A stretch of DNA of 53,749 nucleotides. Source: Verrucomicrobia subdivision 3 bacterium UBA693. Its GTDB lineage: Bacteria > Verrucomicrobiota > Verrucomicrobiia > Limisphaerales > UBA8199. Of this stretch, positions 16,765-25,862 are shown one piece after another. The notes under the pieces were generated by a model, which ran no database searches, was not told where the DNA came from, and saw only the letters and a list, made by a program, of their open reading frames with translations. A program made the position numbers and the translations under genes. The first letter of the stretch is position 1; every line of letters starts with the position of its first letter. The stretch covers positions 1 through 53,749 of the forward strand of contig DBMR01000125.1 in the NCBI GenBank assembly GCA_002298785.1. Reading direction: 5' to 3'.

Positions 16765-17751
16765 TTAACGATGCCCGCCACCTCGTCCACCACCGCCACC
16801 TCCGAAGCCACCCCCGCGAACTGCGCCGCCGCCAAAACTGCCGCCGCCACGCGATCCCCCACCGAAGCTGGCCCCACCGGCAAAACTGCCGCCACCACCG
16901 CGCGCACCACCGCCGATGAAAGCGCCAGCGTGGGTGACACCACCACCGCCACCACCACCGTGATAAACGCCTCCCGGCGCCCCACCGCCTCGTGGCGCCC
17001 CTCCCGGGTAACCACCGCCTCGGTATGCAGGATAGCCTCCATTCGGGTGACCGCCTCCACCGTGATAATATCCACCTGAATGCGATCCACCGTGGTTGTA
17101 TCCGCCGTGGTAGTAACCCCCGTAGCCGGAGTAACATCCCCCCCAGTTGCCGCCATACCAGCCGATCCCAAAGGACAAGTAGGGATACCCACAACCATAT
17201 CCGTAGCCATACCACGGATAGGAACGGTAATAGGTGTAAGACGGATAATAATACGGATAATCGTAATAGTAAGAGGAATACGCCGCCGTGTTCGGAATGA
17301 CGTAGACCGACGATGAGGGTTGGGCGACTACGGTCGCCGGCGGCGAGCTATATACAGGAGCGGCTTGCGGAGCCGCAGCGACCGCCGTGTTGACAGGCGC
17401 CGGTGCCGGAGTCGGAGCCGATGCGGGATGCTGGCTCAACATCGCCGTAAGGGCGCTGTTAGCCACGCCCTGCCCTTTCAAAAACACGATCTCGGACGCC
17501 GTCAGATCAAAGCCGCGACTCGAAGTCTTCACATACGCCAGGATGACGTCCTCATTCACGCCGGCTCGCGTTAGTTTAAGCACATCGGCCGCGCCCGCGG
17601 AGAGTGCCGGATCGGGAGTCTTGACCGCAGGGGCAGTGGAAGTTGTCGTGGCGGTCGCAGAACTGTCCGGTTGCATACCGGCAGCAGGATAAACTCCGAG
17701 AGCCATCGCGGCGACGCCCGCGACTGAAAGCTGTTGGACGAGGCGTTTCAT
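16765..17751 (-). CDS. secreted Tyr/Gly-rich low-complexity protein
   Basis: 328 residues from the ATG; a TTG two codons upstream is also possible. A signal peptide ends near YPAAG. Residues 50-105 form the one folded-looking part: two helices ADVLKLTRAGVNEDVILAYV and SEIVFLKGQGVANSALTAML, a short domain common at the N-terminus of verrucomicrobial secreted proteins. Then follow a Pro/Ala linker, a Tyr-rich segment (SSYYYDYPYYYPSYTYY) and about 140 residues dominated by Gly with His, Tyr and Arg. The tail resembles structural or envelope-coating proteins; function unknown. The sigma70-like promoter at 17776-17804 lies just upstream. Confidence 0.8.
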   Translation of the reverse strand: MKRLVQQLSVAGVAAMALGVYPAAGMQPDSSATATTTSTAPAVKTPDPALSAGAADVLKLTRAGVNEDVILAYVKTSSRGFDLTASEIVFLKGQGVANSALTAMLSQHPASAPTPAPAPVNTAVAAAPQAAPVYSSPPATVVAQPSSSVYVIPNTAAYSSYYYDYPYYYPSYTYYRSYPWYGYGYGCGYPYLSFGIGWYGGNWGGCYSGYGGYYHGGYNHGGSHSGGYYHGGGGHPNGGYPAYRGGGYPGGAPRGGGAPGGVYHGGGGGGGVTHAGAFIGGGARGGGGSFAGGASFGGGSRGGGSFGGGAVRGGGFGGGGGGRGGGHR

Positions 17752-17775
17752 AAGCAATCCATTTACCGACGCTTT

Positions 17776-17804
17776 ATCCTACGACTTTTCTCTAGTGACG
17801 TCAA
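17776..17804 (-). promoter_or_regulatory. sigma70-type promoter for the Tyr/Gly-rich protein gene
   Basis: Read on the minus strand: -35 TTGACG (17799-17804), a 17-base spacer and -10 TAGGAT (17776-17781). The predicted start of transcription near 17769 leaves a 5' leader of fewer than 20 bases before the ATG at 17751. This is the best promoter match that I found in the window. The remaining 240 bases up to the alanine racemase start show no clear element. Confidence 0.55.
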
Positions 17805-18046
17805 GGCCAACCACAGCTGCGACAACCGCAGATTTGCCAGATTATCAGGAACTTAGCACGGAATTCCCCCAGCGACTGGCACGAGTGACGGGACTTTTGG
17901 AGGGACACTTAATAGACGCATGGCAAGCAGCAAGCGTCGAATTCTGGCAGATGGGGTGCTTCGGATGAGGATTTGACGGAGCACAATTGTGAGTTTCGCT
18001 TGTCTGTGAGATTCCGGGCCCTACACTTCGGGGCTTTGAATTCGTC

Positions 18047-19297
18047 GTGTTCGAAGAAGCATTGAGAACTGAGGCGCCACCTGACGCCGGTGCGACCGGA
18101 GTCGCGCCTGTCGCGCTCTTCCAGCCCGAAAATTTGCTCGTCCGCGACCGAACGCCACGTCCGGCATGGGTCGAGATCGACCTCGAAAAGCTGCGCCGAA
18201 ATTTCAAACTCATCTTCCAACTCCTTCCACCCCATGTGCGGTTGCTCTCGGTCGTCAAAGACGACGCCTACGGCCATGGCGCTTTGCACGTTTCAAAGGC
18301 CGCGCTGGCCGCCGGGGCTAGCTTCCTGGCGGTCAGCACGGTTGCGGAAGCCATAGTTCTTCGGGAACGCGGGATCACCGCCCGAATCCTGATGCTGGGA
18401 GACCGGCACGAGAGCGAATTCTCCTGTTGCCTGGCCCACGACCTCACCTGCTGCGTGTCGGAACCGGAAGGAATTCGGAAGCTGGCGAGCCTGGCCGCAC
18501 GGTTCGAGCGTCCCATCCCGGTCCATTTGAAAGTAAACACCGGCATGAATCGCTATGGTGCGCCCTGGTCCCAAGCCGCCCAAATCGCCGTGCAGATTCA
18601 AGCCACTCCATCCCTCCGATTGGAAGGCATTCTGAGCCACTTTGCGCAATCCGATGGTAAGGACAAATCCCACGCGACGCTGCAGCTTGAGCGCTTCGAG
18701 TCGGTCATCAGCCAACTGGCTCGCACCGGCACTCCGGCCCCTATCCGGCACATGGCTAATAGCGGCGCCTTTCTCGAAATTCCAGCGGCGCAATTCGAGA
18801 TGGTGCGCCTCGGAATTTTGCCCTTGGGCGTATATCCTGGTCCGGATTGCCCTCGCCTCGCAGGACTGGAAGCAGTGATGAGCGTCAAGGCACGAATCAC
18901 TGCGATTCAACATCTCCAACCGGGTGAAGGTGCGGGCTACGGGATACGCTTTAAAGCGGCACGACCAACTCGAATCGGGGTACTCCCGATCGGCTATGGC
19001 GACGGTCTTCCTTACGCTCGGAATCGCGGCTTCGTCCTGGTGCAAGGACATCGTGCCCCGATTGTCGGGGCTACGGCGATGGACGCGATCACCATCGATG
19101 TCACCGATATCCCGGAAGCCCAGCTCTGGGATGAGGCGATCATCATGGGCGGGCAAGGCGCAAATTCGATCTCGGCAGAGGACCTCGCCGACATCCACGG
19201 TTCGATCCCCTACCAAATCCTGACAACCTGGCGAGCCCGGCTGCCACACGTCTATCTGCACGAACAAATCGGCCCGTGCGGCTCGCCTAACGCTTAA
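18047..19297 (+). CDS. alr: alanine racemase
   Basis: 416 residues. The PLP-dependent enzyme makes D-alanine for peptidoglycan. The PLP lysine is Lys71 in SVVKDDAYGHG (Asp-Asp replaces the more usual Ala-Asn before AYGHG) and the second catalytic base is Tyr298 in GAGYGIRF. The (beta/alpha)8 barrel runs from about residue 40, and the C-terminal beta domain follows, with VGATAMDAITIDVT holding the substrate-binding Met/Asp segment. The GTG start adds an N-terminal extension of about 40 residues that the family does not need; there is no Met before the barrel, so the true start is uncertain. Confidence 0.93.
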   Translation: MFEEALRTEAPPDAGATGVAPVALFQPENLLVRDRTPRPAWVEIDLEKLRRNFKLIFQLLPPHVRLLSVVKDDAYGHGALHVSKAALAAGASFLAVSTVAEAIVLRERGITARILMLGDRHESEFSCCLAHDLTCCVSEPEGIRKLASLAARFERPIPVHLKVNTGMNRYGAPWSQAAQIAVQIQATPSLRLEGILSHFAQSDGKDKSHATLQLERFESVISQLARTGTPAPIRHMANSGAFLEIPAAQFEMVRLGILPLGVYPGPDCPRLAGLEAVMSVKARITAIQHLQPGEGAGYGIRFKAARPTRIGVLPIGYGDGLPYARNRGFVLVQGHRAPIVGATAMDAITIDVTDIPEAQLWDEAIIMGGQGANSISAEDLADIHGSIPYQILTTWRARLPHVYLHEQIGPCGSPNA

Positions 19298-19544
19298 GGC
19301 AAACCTGGCATCGGGCTGGTATCTCCGTGGCTCCGACGCACGCCGAATGCGAACCTTTCGAACGATCGACTGGCCGTTCAAATCGGCAGCTTGCGCACGC
19401 AGCACTCTTTTGCGAACGTATCCCCGTGGTTTTGACCGCGTACGCCATGGTCCGCGCGGGTGCGCGATTACAGCGTTGAAGGCGACGGCGTGCATTCAAA
19501 ACCGCCTGGTTATGACCCAGGCACGAAGTGGCAGTCATAATATT

Positions 19545-19632
19545 GCCGGTGTGGCGAAATGGCAGACGCACAGGACTTAAAATCCTGGGGCCTTAAAAAG
19601 CCGTGTGGGTTCGAGTCCCACCACCGGCACCA
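19545..19632 (+). tRNA. tRNA-Leu (anticodon UAA)
   Basis: An 88-base cloverleaf with encoded CCA. The acceptor stem GCCGGTG (19545-19551) pairs with CACCGGC (19622-19628), discriminator A, CCA at 19630-19632. The anticodon stem CAGGA/TCCTG encloses the loop CTTAAAA, giving anticodon TAA at 19578-19580. A long variable arm (type II) is present, as required for leucine, and the T arm is GTGGG-TTCGAGT-CCCAC. It reads UUA and UUG. The exporter ATPase gene starts only 14 bases downstream. Confidence 0.96.
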
Positions 19633-19646
19633 CCGCGCGTTCTGTG

Positions 19647-20396
19647 ATGATTACGACCGCACCTGCAACCGCCGCCGCCCCTGCCACCCCGGGGGAGCCG
19701 GTCTTCCGCGTTCGCAATCTGACCAAGACCTACGGCACCGGAGAGGCCGAAGTCCACGCGCTGGCCGGCGTCGATTTGGATCTGTTTCCCGGAGAACTGG
19801 TAGTGCTGCTTGGCCCATCCGGTAGTGGGAAAACCACCCTGCTCAACAACCTCGGGGGATTGGACGTCCCCACCTCCGGGGACCTCCAATACCGGGATTT
19901 CGACCTCACCCGCGCTGATGAGGCCAAGCTCACGCAGTACCGCCGGGATCGCGTCGGTTTCATCTTCCAGTTTTACAATCTGATTCCCAGCCTCACCGCC
20001 CGAGAGAACGTGGGATTAATCACAGAAATCGCACGAGACCCAATGACCGCCGAAGCGGCCTTGGAAATGGTGCACTTAAGCCCGCGGCTGGACCATTTCC
20101 CCGCGCAACTCTCCGGGGGCGAGCAGCAGCGCGTGGCGATTGCCCGGGCGATTGCGAAGCGGCCGGAAATATTACTGTGCGACGAACCAACGGGGGCGTT
20201 GGACGTGCGCACCGGCGTGGTCGTGCTCGAGGCCATCCAGCGCGTTAACCAGGAATTAGGCGCGCTGACTGTCATTATCACCCACAATGCCATCATGGCC
20301 GACATGGCCGACCGGGTCATTCATTTCTCGGATGGCCGGGTGCATAGTATTCATCGCAACCCGCGGCGGGCGCCGGCCAGCACCCTTAACTGGTAA
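19647..20396 (+). CDS. ABC transporter ATP-binding protein, MacB/LolD type
   Basis: 249 residues from the ATG at 19647; an in-frame ATG at 19605 lies inside the tRNA and is rejected. Walker A GPSGSGKTT is at residues 56-64, Q-loop FIFQFYNLIPSLTARENV, signature LSGGEQQRVAIARAIAKR, Walker B ILLCDEPTGALD and the H-loop ITHN. This is the small single-domain ATPase that powers MacB/LolCDE-like systems. Its stop codon overlaps the ATG of the permease (TAATG), so the two are translationally coupled. The 14-base gap to the tRNA leaves no room for its own promoter. Confidence 0.95.
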   Translation: MITTAPATAAAPATPGEPVFRVRNLTKTYGTGEAEVHALAGVDLDLFPGELVVLLGPSGSGKTTLLNNLGGLDVPTSGDLQYRDFDLTRADEAKLTQYRRDRVGFIFQFYNLIPSLTARENVGLITEIARDPMTAEAALEMVHLSPRLDHFPAQLSGGEQQRVAIARAIAKRPEILLCDEPTGALDVRTGVVVLEAIQRVNQELGALTVIITHNAIMADMADRVIHFSDGRVHSIHRNPRRAPASTLNW

Positions 20397-22762
20397 TGCT
20401 AACGCATCTGGATCGAAAGCTCTGGCGAGATTTGCGCCGGCTCAAAGGCCAGGCGCTGGCCGTCGCCCTGGTCATGGCCTGCGGCCTGGCGATGATGATC
20501 ATGGCACGGAGTTTGATCCATTCCCTCGATCAGACCCGCCGGTTGTATTACGAATCCAACCGCTTCGGTGACGTTTTTGTTTATTTGAAGCGAGCCCCAG
20601 GCTCCCTCGTGCCGCGGATTTCCGAAATCCCGGGAGTGGCCACAGTGCAGCCGGATCTCGCGGCGCAGGTCACGCTCGACCTGCCACAGTTGGACGAACC
20701 GGCCAGCGGAATGGTCCGCTCCCTTCCGGATTTTCAGAAACCAGAGCTAAACCGCCTGTTCCTGCGCGCGGGCCGCTGGCTGATGCCTGGCTCCAGCCAC
20801 GAGGTGCTGGTCGGTGAGGCTTTTGCGGACGCAAACAGCCTGAAGCCGGGCGACAGCATTGCAATGCTGCTCAACGGCAAACGACAGCTGCTGAAGATCG
20901 CCGGAATCGTGCTCTCTCCCGAATACATTTTTGAGTCCCGCCCGGGAGCCGCATTGCCCGACAATCGCACCTACGGCATTTTCTGGATGCTATACCGGGA
21001 CTTATCGTCGGCCTTCGATCTTTATGGTGCCTTCAACCATCTCTCGCTAACCCTGGCACCCGGTGCAGCTGAGCGCCCCGTGATCGCCGAACTCGACCGG
21101 CTTCTCACCCCCTACGGTGGTCGTGGCGCATATGGCCGTGAGGATCACCCGTCGCACATCCGCGTCTCGGATGAAATCCGGATCCTGCAAACCATCTCCA
21201 TTGGATTCCCTCTGGTGTTCCTGAGCGTCGCGGCATTCATGACCAATGCCGTGCTGAGCCGGCTACTCACGTTGCAGCGGGAGCAAATCGCCGTTCTCAA
21301 GGCCTTTGGATTCACCAATCGCCAGATTGTCTTTCATTACCTCAAGTTCGCTCTGGTCATGGTCGCTGGCGGCACCGTGATGGGCGCGGCCGGAGGTGTG
21401 GTTTTGGGTCATCGGCTGGTGGAAATGTATCACCGGTTCTTCCGGTTTCCGGACTTGTCGTTCACGCTCGACCAAACCGCCTTCCCGTTTGCGCTCCTGG
21501 TATGCTCTCTGGCCGCCACCGCTGGAGTTTACAGCGCCGTGCGCCGCGCCGCCCAACTGCCCCCGGCGGAAGCAATGCGCCCGGAGCCACCCGCCAACTA
21601 CCGTCCCTCCCTGCTTGAACGCACCGGCTTGGCCAGCGTGCTTTCTCACACTTTTCGCATCGCCATTCGCAATGTTGAACGGCGGCCGGCGCAAGCCCTC
21701 TTCACCGTGGCGGGCCTCGCCCTGGCGACCGGAATCCTGATTGTGCCCAACGCCTTCCGGGACGGCGTGAACCAGGTGCTGGATTTCCAATGGGATGTCG
21801 TGCAGCGGCAGGACTTGGGTCTGGGCCTGGTGGAACCTGGCAGCGCGCAAATCGAGCACCTCTTTCGGCAATTGCCTGGGGTGGTAACCGTGGAACCAAC
21901 CCGCGCCGCCTTTGTGCGGATTCGCTTTGGACACCAACGCCGCCAGCTCGCCATTCAAGGACTACCTCCAAGCGGATTGCACAACCGGGTCGTGGACCGC
22001 TTTTCCAACCCCATCGCCTTGCCACCCGCAGGCATGGTCGTTTCCGCCAAGCTGGCGGAGATTTTCGGTGCCCACGTCGGGGATGACCTGGAAGTCGAAG
22101 TGCTTGAAGGCAAACGTCCGACCAAACTGGTGCGCCTGGTCGGATTGGCGGAGGATTTCGCGGGAATGGCGGCCTACATGGATATCCATGCGGTGAATCG
22201 CCTGTTGGAAGAAGGCGATGTCATCACTGGAGCGAGCTTTCGAGTGGATAATCGGGAACGAGCCGAATTCTTGCGTGCGTTGAAAGACATTCCGAAGGTG
22301 GCCTGGGTGGCGGTGAAAAACTCGCTGCGCGAGAACTTTCGCCAGACCACCGCTGCCAGTATTGGGTTAATCCAAAAGATCTACATGGTGTTCGCGATTG
22401 TCGTCGCCTTTGGGGTGGTCTATAACAACGCACGCATATCGTTGGCGGAACGCGCCCGGGAATTGGCCACCTTGCGGGTAGTTGGCTTTTCCCAACGTGA
22501 GGTCGGCACGGTGTTGATCACGGAACTGGTAATCCTGGCGGTGGTGGCCGTACCGATCGGCCTGCTGCTTGGCACCGGCTTTGCCGCGGGTATCATGCGC
22601 GCAGTGAATACGGAGACCGTGCGCCTGCCCTTGATCCTGACCGCCTCGAACTACGCCTTTGCGGTAATGGTCGTCCTGTTTGCATCCACCGCCTCGGCGC
22701 TGGTGGTACTCCGGAAATTAAGTCAACTTGACCTGGTGGGCGCATTGAAAGCGCCGGAATGA
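20396..22762 (+). CDS. ABC transporter permease, FtsX/MacB-like with two FtsX domains
   Basis: 788 residues. The first membrane helix is at about residues 17-37, followed by a periplasmic domain of about 230 residues, three helices around 265-400, a second entry helix near 430-450, another periplasmic domain, and three C-terminal helices (650-780). This duplicated FtsX layout is the one used by mechanotransmission-type transporters that move lipids, peptides or lipoproteins rather than import nutrients. It overlaps the ATPase gene by one base and is followed after 7 bases by the adaptor gene, giving a complete three-gene exporter. The substrate is unknown. Confidence 0.93.
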   Translation: MLTHLDRKLWRDLRRLKGQALAVALVMACGLAMMIMARSLIHSLDQTRRLYYESNRFGDVFVYLKRAPGSLVPRISEIPGVATVQPDLAAQVTLDLPQLDEPASGMVRSLPDFQKPELNRLFLRAGRWLMPGSSHEVLVGEAFADANSLKPGDSIAMLLNGKRQLLKIAGIVLSPEYIFESRPGAALPDNRTYGIFWMLYRDLSSAFDLYGAFNHLSLTLAPGAAERPVIAELDRLLTPYGGRGAYGREDHPSHIRVSDEIRILQTISIGFPLVFLSVAAFMTNAVLSRLLTLQREQIAVLKAFGFTNRQIVFHYLKFALVMVAGGTVMGAAGGVVLGHRLVEMYHRFFRFPDLSFTLDQTAFPFALLVCSLAATAGVYSAVRRAAQLPPAEAMRPEPPANYRPSLLERTGLASVLSHTFRIAIRNVERRPAQALFTVAGLALATGILIVPNAFRDGVNQVLDFQWDVVQRQDLGLGLVEPGSAQIEHLFRQLPGVVTVEPTRAAFVRIRFGHQRRQLAIQGLPPSGLHNRVVDRFSNPIALPPAGMVVSAKLAEIFGAHVGDDLEVEVLEGKRPTKLVRLVGLAEDFAGMAAYMDIHAVNRLLEEGDVITGASFRVDNRERAEFLRALKDIPKVAWVAVKNSLRENFRQTTAASIGLIQKIYMVFAIVVAFGVVYNNARISLAERARELATLRVVGFSQREVGTVLITELVILAVVAVPIGLLLGTGFAAGIMRAVNTETVRLPLILTASNYAFAVMVVLFASTASALVVLRKLSQLDLVGALKAPE

Positions 22763-22769
22763 ACCTGAC

Positions 22770-23990
22770 ATGAAAGAGAATTCGGTTCCAGATCCCAACC
22801 CGGCAAAGGCGGCTGCGCGACCCGGGCCGGCGGGTGCCAAGCCTCGCCGCTGGCTGCCTTACGTAGGTTTGGTGGCGGTAGTGGTTTTGATCACCCTCGG
22901 TCTGTGGCCTCGCCCGATCCCGGTTGAAACTGCCACCGCGACCGTGGGCACGCTCCGGGCCGTGGTCAGTGAAGAAGGCAAGACCCGAATTCGGCAACGC
23001 TACACTGTTTCCGCCCCCATTACCGGGCAATTGCGGCGGCTGCCATTCAAGGCCGGTGCCGAGGTTAAAGTTAATGAAACCGTAGTGGCGACCATCGATC
23101 CGGTGACGCCAACGCCACTGGACGCCCGTTCGCGGGCTTTGGCGGAGGCACGCCGCGACGCGGCAGCGGCCAACGTAGAAAAATCCCGCGCCGCCCATGA
23201 TTTTGCCTCCAAGGAACGCCAGCGATTCGAGCTGCTCTTCCGTCAGCAGACCGTTTCGACCCAGGAACTCGAGAAGGCCCAGTGGAACGAGTCCTCGACC
23301 GCCAAGGAATTGACGGCCAACGAGAGCGCCCTGCGCCAGGCTGAGGCGGAGTTGGCGGAGTTTGCCCCGCTGGTGGGTACCAATGCTGCCCCGAGGGAGG
23401 TTAAAGCGCCGGCTTCGGGCCGGGTGTTGCGCGTCTTTGAAGAAAATGCTCGTGTGGTCCCGGCTGGCACGCCCCTGCTCGAAATCGGCGATCCCACGGA
23501 CCTGGAAGTGGTTATTGAAGTGCTTTCACGGGACGGCGCGGCCATCACCCCCGGCACCCGGGTCGAACTCGAACAATGGGGTGGCCCTGCTCCGTTGCAG
23601 GCCCGAGTGCGCCTGGTGGAACCGGCAGCCTTCACCAAAGTCTCCGCGCTGGGGGTCGAGGAGCAGCGGGTGCGCGTGATCGCCGATTTGACCACTCCAC
23701 CCGAGCAGCGCTTGAACCTGGGCGATAATTTCCGCGTCGACGCCCGCATCATTATTTGGGAAACCGATCAGGCCCTGAAAATTCCTTCTGGAGCGCTGTT
23801 CCATACCGGACAATCTGCCGCCGTTTTCGTTCTGGGAAGCACGCGCGCGCAATTGCGTCGCGTCAAAGCGGGTCAGTCCAGCGGCGCCGAAGTGCAAATC
23901 CTGGAAGGCTTGAAAACCGGAGATGTCGTGATCATCTACCCAGGCAGTCGGATCCAGGAAGGCGCTCGCGTCAGCCGCATTGGCTCGTAA
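22770..23990 (+). CDS. periplasmic adaptor (HlyD/RND-type membrane fusion protein)
   Basis: 406 residues. One N-terminal membrane anchor at about residues 28-46, then a lipoyl-like half (TGQLRRLPFKAGAEVKVNE), a helical hairpin of about 90 residues rich in Ala, Glu and Gln, the second lipoyl half (VKAPASGRVLRVFEENARVV) and beta-barrel and membrane-proximal domains ending GARVSRIGS. It would join the inner-membrane permease to an outer-membrane channel; no TolC-like gene is in the window. It is the last gene of the tRNA-led operon and converges on the LysM gene. Confidence 0.93.
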   Translation: MKENSVPDPNPAKAAARPGPAGAKPRRWLPYVGLVAVVVLITLGLWPRPIPVETATATVGTLRAVVSEEGKTRIRQRYTVSAPITGQLRRLPFKAGAEVKVNETVVATIDPVTPTPLDARSRALAEARRDAAAANVEKSRAAHDFASKERQRFELLFRQQTVSTQELEKAQWNESSTAKELTANESALRQAEAELAEFAPLVGTNAAPREVKAPASGRVLRVFEENARVVPAGTPLLEIGDPTDLEVVIEVLSRDGAAITPGTRVELEQWGGPAPLQARVRLVEPAAFTKVSALGVEEQRVRVIADLTTPPEQRLNLGDNFRVDARIIIWETDQALKIPSGALFHTGQSAAVFVLGSTRAQLRRVKAGQSSGAEVQILEGLKTGDVVIIYPGSRIQEGARVSRIGS

Positions 23991-24052
23991 GCTGTCACCA
24001 GGCTCGGACATCGGAACGATTGGTCAGGAATAGCCTGAAGTGGTTTAGCGGT

Positions 24053-24574
24053 TTAGACACCCCGGACAATCTTCAACCGGCTGCCCACAGCCAGGCGATC
24101 GCCGGTCAAACCGTTTGCCAAACGAAGATCCTTAACCGTGGTCCGGTAGTCACGCGCCAGTTTATACAACGTGTCACCGGCCTTTACGACGTGGACGGTG
24201 CCCTGGGCGTCTGGAGTTCGCTGGGCTTCAGCGACCGGCTCAACGGTGGCGGCAGCCGCTGGCGATGTCCGAGCGGCCATCACCCCCGACTTGGCTGGGT
24301 CCGCTGGAAGCGTTGCCACCGCAGTGTTGCCCGGGTTCAACTCCCTGGCCTTGACTTTCAACGGGGTCGCGCTGTCGCTGAGCCAATCGCCATGATATCC
24401 CACGGAGATTTCCGCGCCGGTTTGTCTTTGGCTCGCGTGAATGAGGAGAATGGCAAGTCCCAGCAGATGCGCTGCGAGAACGGCCATAAATCCAGTTTTG
24501 AATCGCTCGCGCCCGCTTCGCTTCGGAACGACAATCAGCGACACTGTGGGAATGAACGGGTTCATCTCTTTCAC
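24053..24574 (-). CDS. membrane-anchored LysM-domain protein
   Basis: 173 residues. A membrane helix at about residues 30-47 anchors the protein; a Pro/Ala-rich linker follows, and the last 48 residues are one LysM module (VHVVKAGDTLYKLARDY, then LRLANGL and GSRLKIVRG). LysM binds the glycan of peptidoglycan, so the protein is probably held in the periplasm against the cell wall. No catalytic domain is present. A start four codons in (second Met) is equally plausible. It is 170 bases downstream of the Tat-exported TIM-barrel gene on the same strand. Confidence 0.85.
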   Translation of the reverse strand: MKEMNPFIPTVSLIVVPKRSGRERFKTGFMAVLAAHLLGLAILLIHASQRQTGAEISVGYHGDWLSDSATPLKVKARELNPGNTAVATLPADPAKSGVMAARTSPAAAATVEPVAEAQRTPDAQGTVHVVKAGDTLYKLARDYRTTVKDLRLANGLTGDRLAVGSRLKIVRGV

Positions 24575-24744
24575 GCCGTCCCCCGCTGCATACCGGATGC
24601 CACAGTTGAAGGCTAAAGACTACCAAAGCGGGCGTGGAAAAGCTGAACCAGCAATTTTTGAAGTTGCCGAATTCCTGGACACACCGTCCCGAATGAAGGC
24701 GGTACCACGGTCGACGGAACCGGCTGATTACTCGACGCCAGGCC

Positions 24745-25719
24745 TCACGCAAACCACTCGCGCTCGCGGTTGTCGGCTTCTTTGACAGCCTTGGCCAGCA
24801 CCGACACGTTTTCTGCGACTTGAAAATCAAACATGCCGACCGCCACAAAATCGGCCCCGTTATTGAAGGCATGCTTAAAGCCCACATGTGGATGGATGGC
24901 CCCAGCCGCCAGCACCTTGTAGGCAATCCATGGCCGCTTCAAATCCGCCATGTAGGCGATGGTTTCCTTGGGATCCATGCACCAGTAATTGTCGATGGAA
25001 TAATTGTCGATGACCTCTTTCATCTGGTCTGGGCGGCGTTGCGACCAATAATTGGTATCGTGGAGGGTTTTCATATAGAAATCCGGCGCGAAACCCGCCT
25101 TCTCCACCGCCATCACCGTACGCAGTTCATGCCCAGCCACGCCCGCGATCATTCCGGCATTCCGAATATTCTGCAGCAACTCGCCAATCAACACGGTGTC
25201 CCCGTCCCGAGTCCAGGCATCCCCGACATTTCCCAGTAAAAACGCGCCGACGGCACCGGCGTCCTTGGCTCGCTTAACATCGGTCTTGAGATCGGTCTTG
25301 GACGGGCCGATCTGGGCCAGATACTGCAATTTGCCGCCTTGCGAGCGGTATTTGTCGTAAACTGCCGACGCGCGAGCATCGGTCGGATTCAAAATCATGG
25401 TGTTCACACCCTGCCGCTCGCACAGAGACCAGGTCTCAATGATCTTTTCGTCCGTAAAGTAGTGCTTTAACAACGGCGAGACGTAGATCAAGTCCCTGCT
25501 GTGCGCATAGCCGCTGATGAGGTTGCCACCGCAAATCATTCGACTGATACTGACCTTGCCAATCTTGCCGTAAAGCATGGGGATGGCAGGTTTGGCGGCC
25601 GCCGCCGCCGGTTCCTGGTTCGCCAAGGCATACTCCTCGAGGCTGCGGATCAGAGGAGTCCCGGCGGCGATTACGGCAGAGTTCTTAAGGAAGTTCCGGC
25701 GGCTGGATTTAGAGTTCAT
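24745..25719 (-). CDS. Tat-exported TIM-barrel protein, aldo/keto-reductase-like
   Basis: 324 residues. The N-terminus has a twin-arginine signal, SRRNFLKNSAVIAAGTPLI (residues 6-24), matching SRRxFLK. The mature part begins MLYGKIGKVSISRMICGGN, like the start of aldo/keto-reductase barrels, and keeps a TIM-barrel alternation (ILNPTDARAS, VGAFLLGNVGD, AYKVLAAGAIHP, FVAVGMFDFQ), but the catalytic Asp/Tyr/Lys/His tetrad is not obvious. Such proteins are widespread in Verrucomicrobia and Planctomycetes without known function. It follows the RbsC gene after 143 bases on the same strand and may belong to that sugar locus. Confidence 0.82.
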   Translation of the reverse strand: MNSKSSRRNFLKNSAVIAAGTPLIRSLEEYALANQEPAAAAAKPAIPMLYGKIGKVSISRMICGGNLISGYAHSRDLIYVSPLLKHYFTDEKIIETWSLCERQGVNTMILNPTDARASAVYDKYRSQGGKLQYLAQIGPSKTDLKTDVKRAKDAGAVGAFLLGNVGDAWTRDGDTVLIGELLQNIRNAGMIAGVAGHELRTVMAVEKAGFAPDFYMKTLHDTNYWSQRRPDQMKEVIDNYSIDNYWCMDPKETIAYMADLKRPWIAYKVLAAGAIHPHVGFKHAFNNGADFVAVGMFDFQVAENVSVLAKAVKEADNREREWFA

Positions 25720-25862
25720 ACGCTGTCCGAATGCCTTTTACCACTTGGCACAGCCGAGGACTAGAAAAATCCGCCACCACATTCATTGAAATCGCGTCCA
25801 TACGAGGCTTTGCCGGCTTTCACCACCCCTCGTCGCCATTTGGGCCACGTGCTCGTAACGGG

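Noticed and set aside
16664..17215. Overlapping Trp/Arg-rich frame in the Tyr/Gly-rich gene
   Set aside because: Low-complexity shadow of the Gly-rich coding sequence.
18293..19495. 400-codon minus-strand frame antisense to alr
   Set aside because: Alanine racemase motifs on the plus strand explain the region.
19503..19521. Anticodon-like stem-loop (on the minus strand CCTGG-GTCATAA-CCAGG with CAT in the anticodon position)
   Set aside because: No matching acceptor, D or T arms with the TTCGA loop can be folded around it, so it is not a tRNA; it is left as a chance hairpin.
19605..19646. Earlier ATG for the MacB-type ATPase
   Set aside because: It lies inside the tRNA-Leu gene; the ATG at 19647 fits the family length.
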